64,000 nucleotides of DNA from contig CM022298.1 of NCBI GenBank assembly GCA_011799875.1, positions 495,173,180 through 495,237,179 of the forward strand. The letters run 5' to 3'. Position numbers and translations under genes: made by a program. The notes beneath the pieces are model-generated. The model searched no databases, had not been told where the DNA came from, and worked only from the letters and a program-made list of their open reading frames with translations. The stretch's first letter is position 1. The number at the start of each line of letters is the position of its first letter. Shown piece after piece: positions 43,838 to 55,056 of the stretch. The DNA is from Thinopyrum elongatum. Its lineage: Eukaryota; Streptophyta; Magnoliopsida; Poales; Poaceae.

Positions 43838-45490
43838 TCAAGCAATATACTGCTTCATTCTAGACCACCAGTACCTTTGACGGAGGTCACGATACATCTT
43901 GGTGCTACCCGGATGAATAGACAGCGGTGTATCATGTGCCTCCTTCATGACTTTGTTAGTCATAAGCTCAAAGCGAGGTACGACAATGCGGTCTCTAAAA
44001 TACAAGGTTCCATCTTCAAACAGCGAGAAATCCCTGTACTTTTCAAGGTGAAGATCTTTCTTCATCAGATCAACTTCAGCATCTTTAGCTTGCGCACTCT
44101 TAATAGCCTTCTCAAGGTCTGGTTCAACAACCATAGTATTTAGGTATCCTTGAGGAACTATCTCGAGATTTAGCTTTCGAAGCTCTTCATACAGGAGTGT
44201 TTGCTTTAACTGGACCTCAAGCTCACAGCAGTAGGATTTATGGCTCAATGCATCAGCCATTACATTAGCCTTGTCAGGGGTATAAGAAATACCCAAATCA
44301 TAGTCCGTAATGGTCTCCATCCATCTTTGCTGACGGAGGTTCAAAGATGGCTGAGTGAACAAGTACTTCAGGCTTTTATGGTCCGTGTAGATCTCGCAAC
44401 GATTACCGAGGAGGTAATGTCGCCACAACTTCAATGCATATATGACAGCAGCTAGTTCTAGATCATGTACCGGATAATTCTCTTCATGCGGGCGCAACTA
44501 TCGAGAGCCATAAGCAATCACTTTACGCTCTTGCATTAGGACACAGCCTAATCCTTCACGGGATGCGTCACAATAAATCACAAAGTCTTTGCGAGAATCT
44601 GGAGGAGCAAGTACTAGGGCAGATGTTAGCTTGTCTTTGAGTGTTTGAAAACTTTCCTGACATTTTTCTGTCCACTCAAACTTCACGCCTTTGTGAAGCA
44701 GATCAGTCAAAGGCTTAGCAATCTTTGAGAAATTCTCGACAAAGCGACGGCAATAGCTTGCAAGGCCGAGAAAACTTCTGACTTGCTTGACATTCTTCGG
44801 TGGAGTCCATTCAAGAATAGCCTGAACTCGTTCTGGGTTAACAGCAATGCCATCTTTGGAGATCATGTGGCCGAGATATGTCACTTCAGACAACCAAAAT
44901 TCACATTTAGAATACTTGGCATATAGTTGTTGTTCACGCAGCTTCTCCAGTACAAGCCGAAGATGTTCGGCATGTTCTTCTTCACTCTTCGAATATACCA
45001 AAATATCATCTAGATAAACCACGACGAATTTGTCGAGATAATCCATGAAGATGTAGTTCATTAACCGGGAGAAGGTAGCTAGAGCATTGGTTAAGCCGAA
45101 GGACATGACAGTGTACTCATAAGAACCATAGCGAGTAACAAAGGCTGTCTTCGGAATATCCTCTTCACGAACATGGATCTGATGATAACCCAACCTCAAG
45201 TCGAGTTTAGAGAACACCGATGATCCAGCAAGCTGATCATACAGATCATTGATCCGAGGAAGTGGATACTTATTCTGTATGGTTGCCTGGTTGATAGGAC
45301 GGTAATCTTGAACCAACCGATTCGTACCATCCTTTTTCTTGACAAAGAGGGAAGGTGCTCCCCAAGCAGAGGAACTGGGGCGGATGAAACCCTTTCTAAG
45401 TGACTTGTCGATTTCCGCCTTAAGTTCAAGGAGTTCATGCGGCGGCATCTTATAAGGACGCTTCGCAATAGGAGTTGTGCCCGGCTTCAA
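43838..45490 (-). pseudogene. Chromovirus reverse transcriptase and RNase H, plus integrase zinc-site start
   Basis: This part copies element RNA into DNA and degrades the RNA strand. The RT begins near [20 protein letters not shown]. It has [32 protein letters not shown] and the catalytic YLDD in [18 protein letters not shown] (near residue 158 of the segment). [12 protein letters not shown] marks the end of the RT. RNase H retains its acidic residues ([36 protein letters not shown]). [19 protein letters not shown] begins the integrase zinc-binding region. Nonsense TAG at 44498-44500 (SR-stop-LRPHEE, normally Gln) and TGA at 43838-43840 interrupt it. All segments lie in one frame. Confidence 0.9.
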
Positions 45491-45553
45491 GTCTATGATG
45501 AATTCAACAGCTCTAGCAGGGGGTATTCCTGGAAGTTCTTCTGGAAAGACATC

Positions 45554-47080
45554 TTAAAAATCACGAACAACTGGAACGTTCTCGATGCCTTCAAGAGGTG
45601 AAGCATTCAATGCATTCAGAACATATATCTGATTCTCGACATTCTGAACTGTTCGAGCTGAGTATTTGACTGTCTGGCCTGAAGGATGGGTAAGTTGGAC
45701 TGTCTTAGTAGCACAGTCAATCAAAGCACTATGGGCGGTCAACCAGTCCATACCGAGAATGATGTCTATGTCGGAAGGTCCAAGAGCAATGAGTGAAACA
45801 GGGAACAACAATCCTTCAATCCTGATCTGATTGTTGTGACTTATCATCTGAGTTTGCCACCTGGAACGGGGAGTGCTGATTTCTAAAGGAGTGGGTAATG
45901 AGCTCATGGTTAACTCATGCAATTGTGCAAATCGCTGGGACATAAAGGAATGTGATGCACCTGAATCAAAAAGAACAGAAGCTGCCACTGAATTAACTAG
46001 AAGGGTACCCATCACGATTTTAGGGGACTCTCGAGCTTGTTCCATTTTGACATGAGTGACTTGACCACCAGTCACCGTAGGCGACCTGGCACTACATCTA
46101 CTGGTATGATGGTTTCGACGGCCCTTCTTTCGGTCAACAGGACGACGTGATGAATTCTGCGGCTGACCCTGATGACAGTTGAAAGCACGGTGCCCTGGCT
46201 GTCCGCACTTGCGGCATAAACCATCATTATGGGGAGGAGCCATAGCATTGGGCTGTCCAGCTTGAACCGTTAGCTGTCTCGGCGGTGGAGGCAAATGAGG
46301 TGCCACATAAGACGGCCTCGATGCTGGAGCTGGGCGGTGAAAAACATTGTGCGGGATCCAGACTTGATGTTTCCGAGCAGGCTAACCCGAAGACGAGCCG
46401 ACATATCGAGTAGGCTTGAGCGACTCCTGGTATTTAGTCAGAGCAGTTTTAATTCGGAAAGATTGGCTGACAAGCGTTGCGAAGTCTGTGCAATCATGGA
46501 CAGCAAGTGCGAGGTTTATATCAGTACGCAGTCCTTCACGGAATTTCTCCTGCTTGCGAGCGTCAGTGCAGACGTCATCCGCAGCATAGCGGGATAATTC
46601 AAGGAATTTCCTCTGATATTCATCCACAGTCATTGTGCCCTGTATGAGTTTGCGGAACTCCCTCTTCTTCTGGTCCATCAGACCTTGAGGAATGTGCCGT
46701 GCACAGAAAGCTGACTGAAATTCCTGCCATGTGGTTACAGTTTCAGTAGGCAACATACCCTTGTGGATTTCCCACCATTGAGCAGCTGGGCCCTTCAAGT
46801 GAAATGTCGCAAAGGTGACGTAATTGTCAGGAGCAACATTAGCTGATTCCATCTCAAACAGGATGTCTCGGAGCCAGTCATCAGCATCCATAGGATTGGT
46901 GGAGTTGCAGAAAACAGACGGGTTGAGGCGCACGAAATCTAGAAGCGATATCGGACCAGGCTCCTGACGAGCATCGTTGCGTTCCAAACGGTTCACCAAA
47001 CTCTCGTTGAGTTGATGGCTCAATTCAAACTGCTGCATCATTGCGGCAATATAAGGTGGAGGTGGAGGCTCGTCAGCCAT
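45554..47080 (-). pseudogene. Chromovirus gag, zinc knuckle and aspartic protease
   Basis: The ATG at 47080 opens MADEPPPPPYIAAMMQQFEL. The retrotransposon gag domain (about residues 60-200) contains DADDWLRDILFEMES, GPAAQWWEIHKG and EYQRKFLELSRYAADD. A TAG at 46382-46384 follows residue 232. The frame continues to a zinc knuckle CRKCGQPGHRAFNC (CX2CX4HX4C) and an aspartic protease (VLFDSGASHSFMSQRFA, then IILGMDWL). A further stop (TAA at 45554-45556) separates it from the RT segment. Gag forms the particle; protease cleaves the polyprotein. Confidence 0.9.
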
Positions 47081-47680
47081 CCTGCCAAATCAACAGGGGC
47101 AGTTTAGCAAGAAAAACTGCATGTGTAAGAGGTCATTCACGATCTAACATGCGTAATGAACAAGAAGGGCATTAGATATATGATAGTAGTCATTAAAGAC
47201 ATACCAATCCATGCACAGAGTTAGATTGAAACGGATAGTACGTGTCGGGAACACTCGCAGCTAGACAAAATAGGCGGCGCGCAGGCACGCGGTAAGGAAG
47301 TACACAACGAGACATAGCAAAGGCTACATCAACGTCGGAGAAATCTGCTGGGGCGAGGAATCTGCAAGTGACAACATAGGGTGCCCTCGATAAAAGGATC
47401 CTGCAAGCAGAACCTGGCCCACAATCTTGAAGAAAGGGGGGTAATTTCAGAACTCTGGGTGGATGTGATCACGAGAACCTAATGTTGGAGTTAGTAAAAT
47501 TTTAACCCGAAAGGAAGAGAGATCAGAGTCCCAGAGTAAGGAAGAGGAATAAAACACCTAATACCACCCACTCGGCGACGTGGGCCCGTAAGCCACACAG
47601 CCAAGTTAGTAAAACAGTTTTTCGGATACTAGACTCAACTTCAGCCAAGGAGTTGGAAAGGGGGATCCTACAGGCAGTCG
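47081..47680 (-). other. Chromovirus 5' leader
   Basis: About 600 bp between the PBS and the gag start. No ORF of note; probably untranslated and packaging region. Confidence 0.6.
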
Positions 47681-47693
47681 GCTCTTATACCAA
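47681..47693 (-). promoter_or_regulatory. Primer binding site (variant tRNA-iMet type)
   Basis: Sense TTGGTATAAGAGC follows the 5' LTR end by two bases. It differs at one position from the usual TGGTATCAGAGC. Confidence 0.75.
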
Positions 47694-48535
47694 CCTGTGA
47701 CGCCCCCGGCTTAATCGTGCATTAACCATACACGCAAATGCACACGATCAAGCCTAAGGACTCACTTGAAGATATCACAACACAACTCTAGACACAAATT
47801 AAAATAATACAAGCTTTATGTTACAAGCCAGGGGCCTCGAGGGCTCGAATACATAAGCATGCTTACAAGCGTCAGCGGAAGCATCAGATATCTGAGTACA
47901 GATATAAAAGATAAAACAGATAGGCCTTTAAAAGGCGGGGCAAAAGAAAAACACTACGATCGAAAAGGCGCAGGCCTCCTACCTGGGACCCTTCGAACCT
48001 ACTCCTGGTCGTCAGCCAACTCTTAGTAGTAGCCATCTTCGGGGTAGTAGTAGTAGCCGTCGGCGGGGGTAGCTGGCTCCGGGGCTCCGTCATCTTGTTG
48101 CATCAAATGGATATGGGAAAAAAGAGGAAGCAAAGCAACCGTGAGTACTCATCCGAAGTACTCAGCAAGCAAGGATCTACACTACATATGCAACATTATC
48201 AAAGAAAGGCTGTATATGTGGACTGGGCTGCAGAAATGCCAGAATAGAGAGAAGGCCTAGTCCTATCGAAGACTAGGATCATCAGCGGTCTTGCAGCATT
48301 AGAAGAGTGTAGATTAGAACAGTATAAAGTAGTAGTAGCATTAAGTATCAACCTCGGCCAGAGATCCTTTCTCGACTCCCTGCAAGAAAGCAATCCCAGA
48401 GCCCTAGTATCCATATCTCAACTCAACATTATGTTCTAGTTGTATCGATCGGGATACAACTCCGAGCGTCCGTTACCGAGGATCTGGCTGTGCATAGATT
48501 AGTTCTTCCCTGCAGGGGTGCACCAACTTACCCAC

Positions 48536-49009
48536 TGAGGGAGTCCTGGATTAAGGGGTCCTCGGGCGTCCGGGCTATGTGACATGGGCCGGACTGATGG
48601 GCCGTGAAGATATAAAGTAGAAGGCCTTTTCCCGTGTCTGGATGGGAATCCCCCTTACGTGGACGGCAAGATTGGCGTCCGGATGTGTAATTTCCTTCCT
48701 GTAAACCGACTCTGTACAAACCCTAGCCCCCTCCGGTATCTATATAAACCAGAGGGGTTAGTCCGTAGAGGCTATCATAACAATCATAGGCTAGACATCT
48801 AGGGTTTAGCCATCACAATCTCGAGGTAGATCAACTCTTGTTACCCCCATACTCATCAAATACAATCAAGCAGGACGTAGGGTTTTACCTCCATTAAGAG
48901 GGCCCGAACCTGGGTAAACATCGTGTTCCCTTTGTTCCTTGTTACCTTCGATCCTCAGATGCATAGTTCGGGACCCCCTACCCGAGATCGGCCGGTTTTG
49001 ATACCGACA
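48536..49009 (+). repeat. 5' LTR of the Tat element (474 bp)
   Basis: Starts TGAGGGAGTCCTGG and ends GATACCGACA. TATATAA at 48741-48747 is a likely TATA box, in CTATATAAACCAGAGGGG. Confidence 0.93.
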
Positions 49010-49010
49010 T

Positions 49011-49028
49011 TGGTGCTTTCATTGAGAG
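49011..49028 (+). promoter_or_regulatory. Primer binding site of the Tat element
   Basis: TGGTGCTTTCATTGAGAG starts one base after the LTR. Position and TGG start fit a PBS; I do not assign the tRNA. Confidence 0.6.
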
Positions 49029-49035
49029 TTCCTCG

Positions 49036-49844
49036 GTGTCGTCGACGGAAGGATCGATGGCTCGCCTTGTCATCAATGACAACATCACCTCTGGAGGAGC
49101 CCTAGCTCCGGGACAGATCCTCCAACTCGGCGGTTTTACCATGGGCGCCCGCTCGGCTGTTGAGCCGAAGGCGGCCCCCCAAATCGCCAAACATCATCTC
49201 CGCATCGGCCTCGAACACTCTGAAAAGATGGATCCGGCAGATGTCTCGTCCTTGAACGAACTGCTAGATCGCATCGCCGCCTTGGGGGTCGCAACAGACT
49301 ATGATCGAATTGGGCTTAAACCCGATCAGAGGGAAATCAAGTCCCCGACGATCACCCATCTGGTATCGGTCGTGGAGGAACAAGCCGAGAATACTTCTTC
49401 TCCTAAGTTGGTAACAAAATATGTTCGGATTTCCGAGCCCTACGAGCCGGATACCCATCATCGGGAAGACACCACAGGTCCTCCGAACATAGAATCTGGC
49501 GTTAAGCCCGAAAGTCACCATGGCCCTCCTGATCCAAGACCAGTGACCTCGGAGATTCTTCAAACTCCGGATCCGACGGCGGGTTGGGGTTCGGATTTTA
49601 GCCCACCCACCCACCACAAGCAATATTCCCCAAGCAATTCAGGTCCTCCAGACATATGTGACCTAATGTATGTACGATAGCAACCTCAGGAAATGGTCCA
49701 TCACTTCTGGGCCAGATTCCTCCTTGTTAAAACAAGATTAAAGATTGCTGTGACGAGGACGCGGTTTCAGTTTTCTGCCGTAACTGTACGGACGAGGGAA
49801 TCCTCAATGCCCTCAACCGCCGCCGCATACTGCACTTTGCAGAT
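49036..49844 (+). pseudogene. Tat-element gag, internally deleted and broken
   Basis: ATG-type ORF 49036-49680 encodes the N-terminal region (MARLVINDNITSGGALAPGQ; LLDRIAALGVATDYDRI). The central capsid-like domain seems to be missing. The frame passes from PPDICDLMYVR through a TAG (49678-49680) straight into QPQEMVHHFWARFLLVK, which normally follows the capsid region. A 1-bp deletion near 49730 then shifts the frame, after which CDEDAVSVFCRNCTDEGI joins the long ORF. So this copy cannot make normal Gag. That a segment is missing rests on recalled family layout. Confidence 0.7.
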
Positions 49845-52800
49845 TTGGCACATATAGTACAGAAGTACTGCGCAATGGAAAGCGCCTGGAAATCCCAGAC
49901 GGCCAAGTGGGAACCTCCTGCCTTTAAGCAGCCCACTGGACGGGCAAAAAGGATGCACCCTTACGGGGCACCCGCTCATCATCTCATTGACAAGAAAATA
50001 AAACCCTTCACGGGACATAGAACTGTCCTTGACGAACTGCTCGGCAAACCGTGTCAGATACACACGACGCCGAATACTGAACCAACACATAGCCTTCGGG
50101 CATGTTGGGTACTCCGGCAGGTGGCTAAGAGTGGCGAGGCCATCCTCACCAACACTACCCCGGAGAAGCACTCTTTGGAGGATGACGACCTTAATGTCTT
50201 TACGGTCTTTGAGACCTTTCCTTCAAATAATCAGTGTAAAAGGGCGCTCCACGACCTCGCCGAAGTTAGCCAGGTAGCCGCAATAAATCCTTGGAACGAT
50301 ACGGCAATAACTTTTACTGCCGACGACGAACCAAGGGCCAGATCAGTCCGAGCACCTGCCGCCTTGGTCTTAAACCCAATTGTAGACGGCTTTCGACTCA
50401 CCAAGGTGCTCATGGACGGTGGCAGCGGATTAAACCTCATCTACGAAGACACGCTCGATAAAATGCAAATGGACAAGAGTCGCATCGAGCAAAGCATCAC
50501 CACCTTTCGAGGGATTATCCCCAGTCGTGATGCACGATCTTTGGGGAAAATTAAACTTGATGTCGTATTCGGCACACCGGAGAACTACAGGTCCGAAGAG
50601 TTGCTCTTCCATGTGGCACCTTTCAATAGCGGATATCACGCCCTGTTGGGGCGAGACGCCTTTACACGCTTCCAAGCCATACCCCATTACGGGTATATGA
50701 AGCTCGAAATGCCAGGGCCTAACAGAGTTATCACCATCGCTAGTGATCCGGATATAGCGCTCCGCGCCGAAAACAAAATAGCATCCTTGGCCCTCGAGGC
50801 ACTATCCGAAGCCCTAGCAGTTGAGGAGCTAACAACTCTGCGCTCCACAGTGGACAAAGATGATGTAATCCTCGATAAGAGGCCGAAGTCCACTTGTTTC
50901 AAACCAGCAGACAAAATAGTAAAATTTCAAGTACACCCGACGGATCCCAACAAGACAGCCTCCATTGGAGCACAACTGGATCCAGCGATCGACGCCACGC
51001 TAAGAGCATTCCTGCGCGAAAATTGGGATATATTCGCCTGGCACCCTTCGGACATGCCCGGGATCCCACGTAGACGGGCCGAACATAGCCTTAATATTAT
51101 AAAGGGGTTCAAACCAGACAAGCAAATGCTGCGGCGATTTTTCGAACCTAAACGACAGGCTATGGGGGAGGAGCTAGCTATGCTTCTCGAAGTAGGGTTC
51201 ATCAGGGAGATCAAACATCCGGACTGGCTAGCAAACCTGGTCATGGTACCGAAGAAGGATAAGTCCTGGCGCCTTTGTGTCGATTTCAAAGACCTTAATA
51301 AGGCCTGCCCTAAGGACCCCTTCCCGCTGCCCCGTATTGACCAAATCATTGATGCGACTACAGGACACGATTCACTGTGTTTCCTCGACGCATACTCCGG
51401 ATACCATCAAATTAAGATGAAGGAGTCCGACCAGCCCACAACGGCATTCATTACCCCATACGGGCCTTTCTGCTTCAACACCATGCCGTTTGGACTCAAA
51501 AACGCTGGCGCCACTTACCAACGCATGATTCAAACGTGTTTGGAGAAACAGATTGGCAAGACAGTGGAGGCATACGTAGATGATGTAGTCGTCAAGACTA
51601 AGCACGTCGAATCATTAGTGGACGATTTACGCCTCACATTCGACAACCTCCGAACATATGACATATGGCTCAATCCGGAAAAATGTGTCTTCGGTGTTCC
51701 AGCCGGAAAACTACTCGGGTTCATTGTTTCTAATAGAGGAATCGAAGCAAACCTGCAAAAATCCAAGCCCTGTCACAATTGGCAACCCCAACAGACCTAA
51801 AGCAGGTCCAAAAACTAGCTCGGTGCGTGGCAGCTTTGAGCCGCTTTATCTCCAGATTGGGAGAAAAGGCACTGCCACTTTATCGCCTACTCCGACGAAC
51901 CGATCACTTCGAGTGGACGGATGCGGCAACGGCCGGATTGGAAGAAATAAAAGCTTTGCTAGCAAGCAACCCAATCCTCGCCGCACCAAACGTCGGCGAA
52001 CCTATGTTGCTCTACATATCTGCAACCCACCAGGTGGTGAGCGCCGTGCTCGTCGTCGAACGAAAGGAAGAGGGACATAAATTCCCACTCCAAAAACCAG
52101 TATACTATGTATCGGCGGTCCTTACACCGTGCAAATCTCGATACCCACACTACCAAAAGATAGCGTATGCAGTCTTTATGGCATCCCGGAAGCTGCGGCA
52201 CTACTTTCAAGAGTGTTCGATCACGGTGGCATCCGAAGTACCACTCAATGATATCATAAATAATCGGGTCGCCACCGGCCGCATAGCCAAATGGGCCATC
52301 GAGCTCTTACCATTTGAAATAACATACAAGCCACGTCGAGCTATTAAATCTCAGGTGTTGGCCGACTTCATTGCCGAATGGATGGAAGCCGAACTCCCTA
52401 AAGAATACAACAGATACTCCAACTGGGTAATGTACTTCGACGGCTCTAAAATGTTAGCCGGGCTGGGAGCCGGTGTCATCTTAACTTCCCCTACTGGGGA
52501 CACAGTCCGCTATGTATTGCAAATAATGTACACGGACTCCAACAACGCAGCCGAATATGAGGCACTACTGCACGGTCTCCGGATAGCCGTCTCCATGGAC
52601 ATTCAACGCCTAGAGGTGCGTGGGGATTTGAACCTCGCAATATCCCAAATAAATGGAGATTTCGATGCAAAAGATCCAAAGATGACGGCATACCGCGACG
52701 CCGTACTCAAAATATCAGCTCGGTTTGAGGGGCTCGAGTTTCATCACGTTGCTCGAGAAAGTAATCATGCAGCGGACATCCTCGCTCGAATGGGCGCTAA

Positions 52801-53098
52801 ACGCGACCCCGTCCCACCTAACACCTTTGTGGAAAGGATCTTCAAGCCATCCGTGGTATGGCAGGACAAGAACGGCAATACTAGTCCAGAGCAGATCATA
52901 CCCTCAGATGCCGAACACAATTCTGATATCGTCGGGGGCTCGGGCACCGAAAGGACACCTTCCGCCCACGTAATCATGGCTATCATTGCTCCATGGACCG
53001 AGCCCTTCCTAGCCTACCTTAATAGGCGGGAGCTCCCTGAGGACCAGAATGAGGCTCGCCGCATAGTTCGACTTCTCGAAAGCCTACAAGGTTCATGA
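49845..53098 (+). pseudogene. Tat-element protease, RT and dual RNase H, one frameshift
   Basis: The first ORF (49845-51800) holds the gag tail (ALNRR..LHFADLAHIVQKY region). The protease has KVLMDGGSGLNLIYEDTL at about residue 187. RT has WRLCVDFKDLNKACPKDPF, CFLDAYSGYHQIKM, FNTMPFGLKNAGATYQRM and catalytic YVDD at about residue 575. A 1-bp deletion near 51757 moves on to the ORF ending 53098. There the first RNase H is degenerate at its leading Asp (LLYISATHQVVSAVL). The second, from about residue 217, keeps all four acidic residues (MYFDGSKML, NNAAEYEALL, EVRGDLNLAISQ, ESNHAADILARM). This pairing is characteristic of the Tat lineage. Confidence 0.9.
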
Positions 53099-54227
53099 AG
53101 GAGAACTCTACAAGAAAAGTACTATCGGAGTTCTTCAAAGATGTATCTCCGAAGAGGAGGGACGGCAGCTCTTGGCCGAAATACATGCTGGTCTCAGTGG
53201 CCACCACGCCGCCGCTCGGGCCCTCATAAGTAAGGCCTTTCGTACAGGTTTCTTTTGGCCTACAGCCCGAGCAGACGCACAGGCTCTTGTATAGCGCTGC
53301 GTCGGATGCCAGCTTTTCGCCAATCAAAGTCACATGCCGCCCACCGCCTTAAAAACAATCCCCATTACCTAGCCTTTTGCGGTCTGGGGGCTGGATATGG
53401 TCGGACCCCTTAAAGGGGGAAGCCATAAGAAGAAATATTTGCTGGTTATGGTGGTTAAATTCACTAAATGGATAGAGGCCAAACTAGTAAAAATGGCTGA
53501 AGCCGGACCGGTGATCGACTTTATATCCGGCGTTGTACACCGTTATGGTGTCCCTCATAGCATCATTACCGACAACGGCTCTATCTTCACAGCCGATGAG
53601 GTGAAAACTTGGTGTGCTAACTTGGGCATCAAGCTTGACTACGCCTCCGTATATCACCCTCAAACAAACGGTCAGGTCGAACGGGCTAATGGCCTGATAA
53701 TGAGCGACATCAAACCCAGACTCGTGCGATCCCTACAGGAGTCAGATAAGCACTGGGTCGAGGAACTCGATTCCGTACTCTGGGGGCTGCAGACCACGCC
53801 CAATCACACGACCGGATACACCCCCTTTTTTATGGTGTACGGCGCAGAAGCTATTTTTCCCTGCGACATTATTCATGACTCACCTAGAGTGCGCATGTAT
53901 GAAGAGAGAGAAGCCGAGCTTGATCGGCAGGATGACCTAGACGGCTTGGAGGAGGAGCGCGATGTTGCAAAAGCCCGTTCCGCATTCTATCAGCAGCAGG
54001 CTCGGAGGTACCAAAGCAGAGAAGTGCGGGCCAAGACTTATAATGTCGGTGAACTAGTTTTACGCCTCCCAGAGAAGAAGAAGGACAAGCTCAAACCAAA
54101 ATGGGACGGTCCCTTCATTATAGATGAAGTTCTAACTGGAGGAGCCTATCGCCTTCGAAATGCATCGAATAACTGCCTAGAGCTGAATCCATGGAACGCT
54201 GCTCGGCTCCGAAGATTCTACGCATAA
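53063..54227 (+). pseudogene. Tat-element integrase, two stops and a lost catalytic Asp
   Basis: After a frameshift near 53065-53090 the frame reads KAYKVHEGELYKKST, then a zinc site (EIHAGLSGHHAAARALI; RCVGC). TAG codons at 53292-53294 and 53370-53372 interrupt it. From 53397 the frame is open. In the core, VMVVKFTKWIEA has Val where the family has catalytic Asp (VDKFTKWIEA). The second Asp (ITDNGSIF) and the Glu 35 residues later (GQVERANG) are intact. The C-terminal GPF-like region reads LKPKWDGPFIIDEVLTGGAY. It ends at TAA 54225-54227. Confidence 0.9.
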
Positions 54228-55056
54228 GTTTGGTCATACTTTTTTTCTCGTTCCTTTTTTTTCTCCTCTTCCTTTTGTTTTTGTTTTCTCGTTTCTATAC
54301 GATTCCTAGGATGTGTTCGGATCAGCCGAACACTTGGAGGGTAAAATATCCTAAAATGTATACATCCCACCATGACTGGGGGCTTCTTTAACCGAAGCTT
54401 ATTATTATTTCGAGCCTAGAGCTCAAAATTTAAATGTTGTTTGCTCATATACATCCTTTTTGCCATTATATGCACCTCTCTGACTTAAGTTTTTGCCAAG
54501 CTGGGTTGCCTTGCTCCTGTGTTTATGCCCTACGTTCCCGATTGTTCGGCTAGGGCGTAAAGGGAGCACCTCTGTGATTGTTACAACCGGGTCACCGGAC
54601 ATGTACCTCAGACGGGTGAAGCCAAAAGCTAGCGTTCTTAAGAGAATAAGTGGTCGGCAAGCAAATGACAGATTGTTACATTCTTTTGACCACTCCAAAT
54701 ACTGTGGGATAGTTTTTCCATATAACGGACCAAAACCCCGGCACGCCTAATTACTGCATGCCAACCCAAGGAAAGGAACCCTTAACGGAACTATTTTCCT
54801 TGGAAGATGTTTCTTACATATGTAATATAACATATATCCTGAACTACAAATTTTTGTCTGTTCGAGCACAATGACTGGGTTGCCTCGTTTCCGGACATAG
54901 TGAATGTTTCTTCTCATTCCTAATTGTATCCGGAAACACTCCACCATTTTAGGGTCCGGAGGATAAAGCCGAAAGCCTGCGATGATAAAACTTTTCATAT
55001 GTTCGGATAAAGGCACAGGTTGATCATAACGTACTTTAATACATTGCATCAACTAC
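54228..55056 (+). other. Post-integrase spacer of the Tat element
   Basis: T-rich tract at 54240-54300, then unique sequence. The small ORFs on either strand have no motif. Confidence 0.55.
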
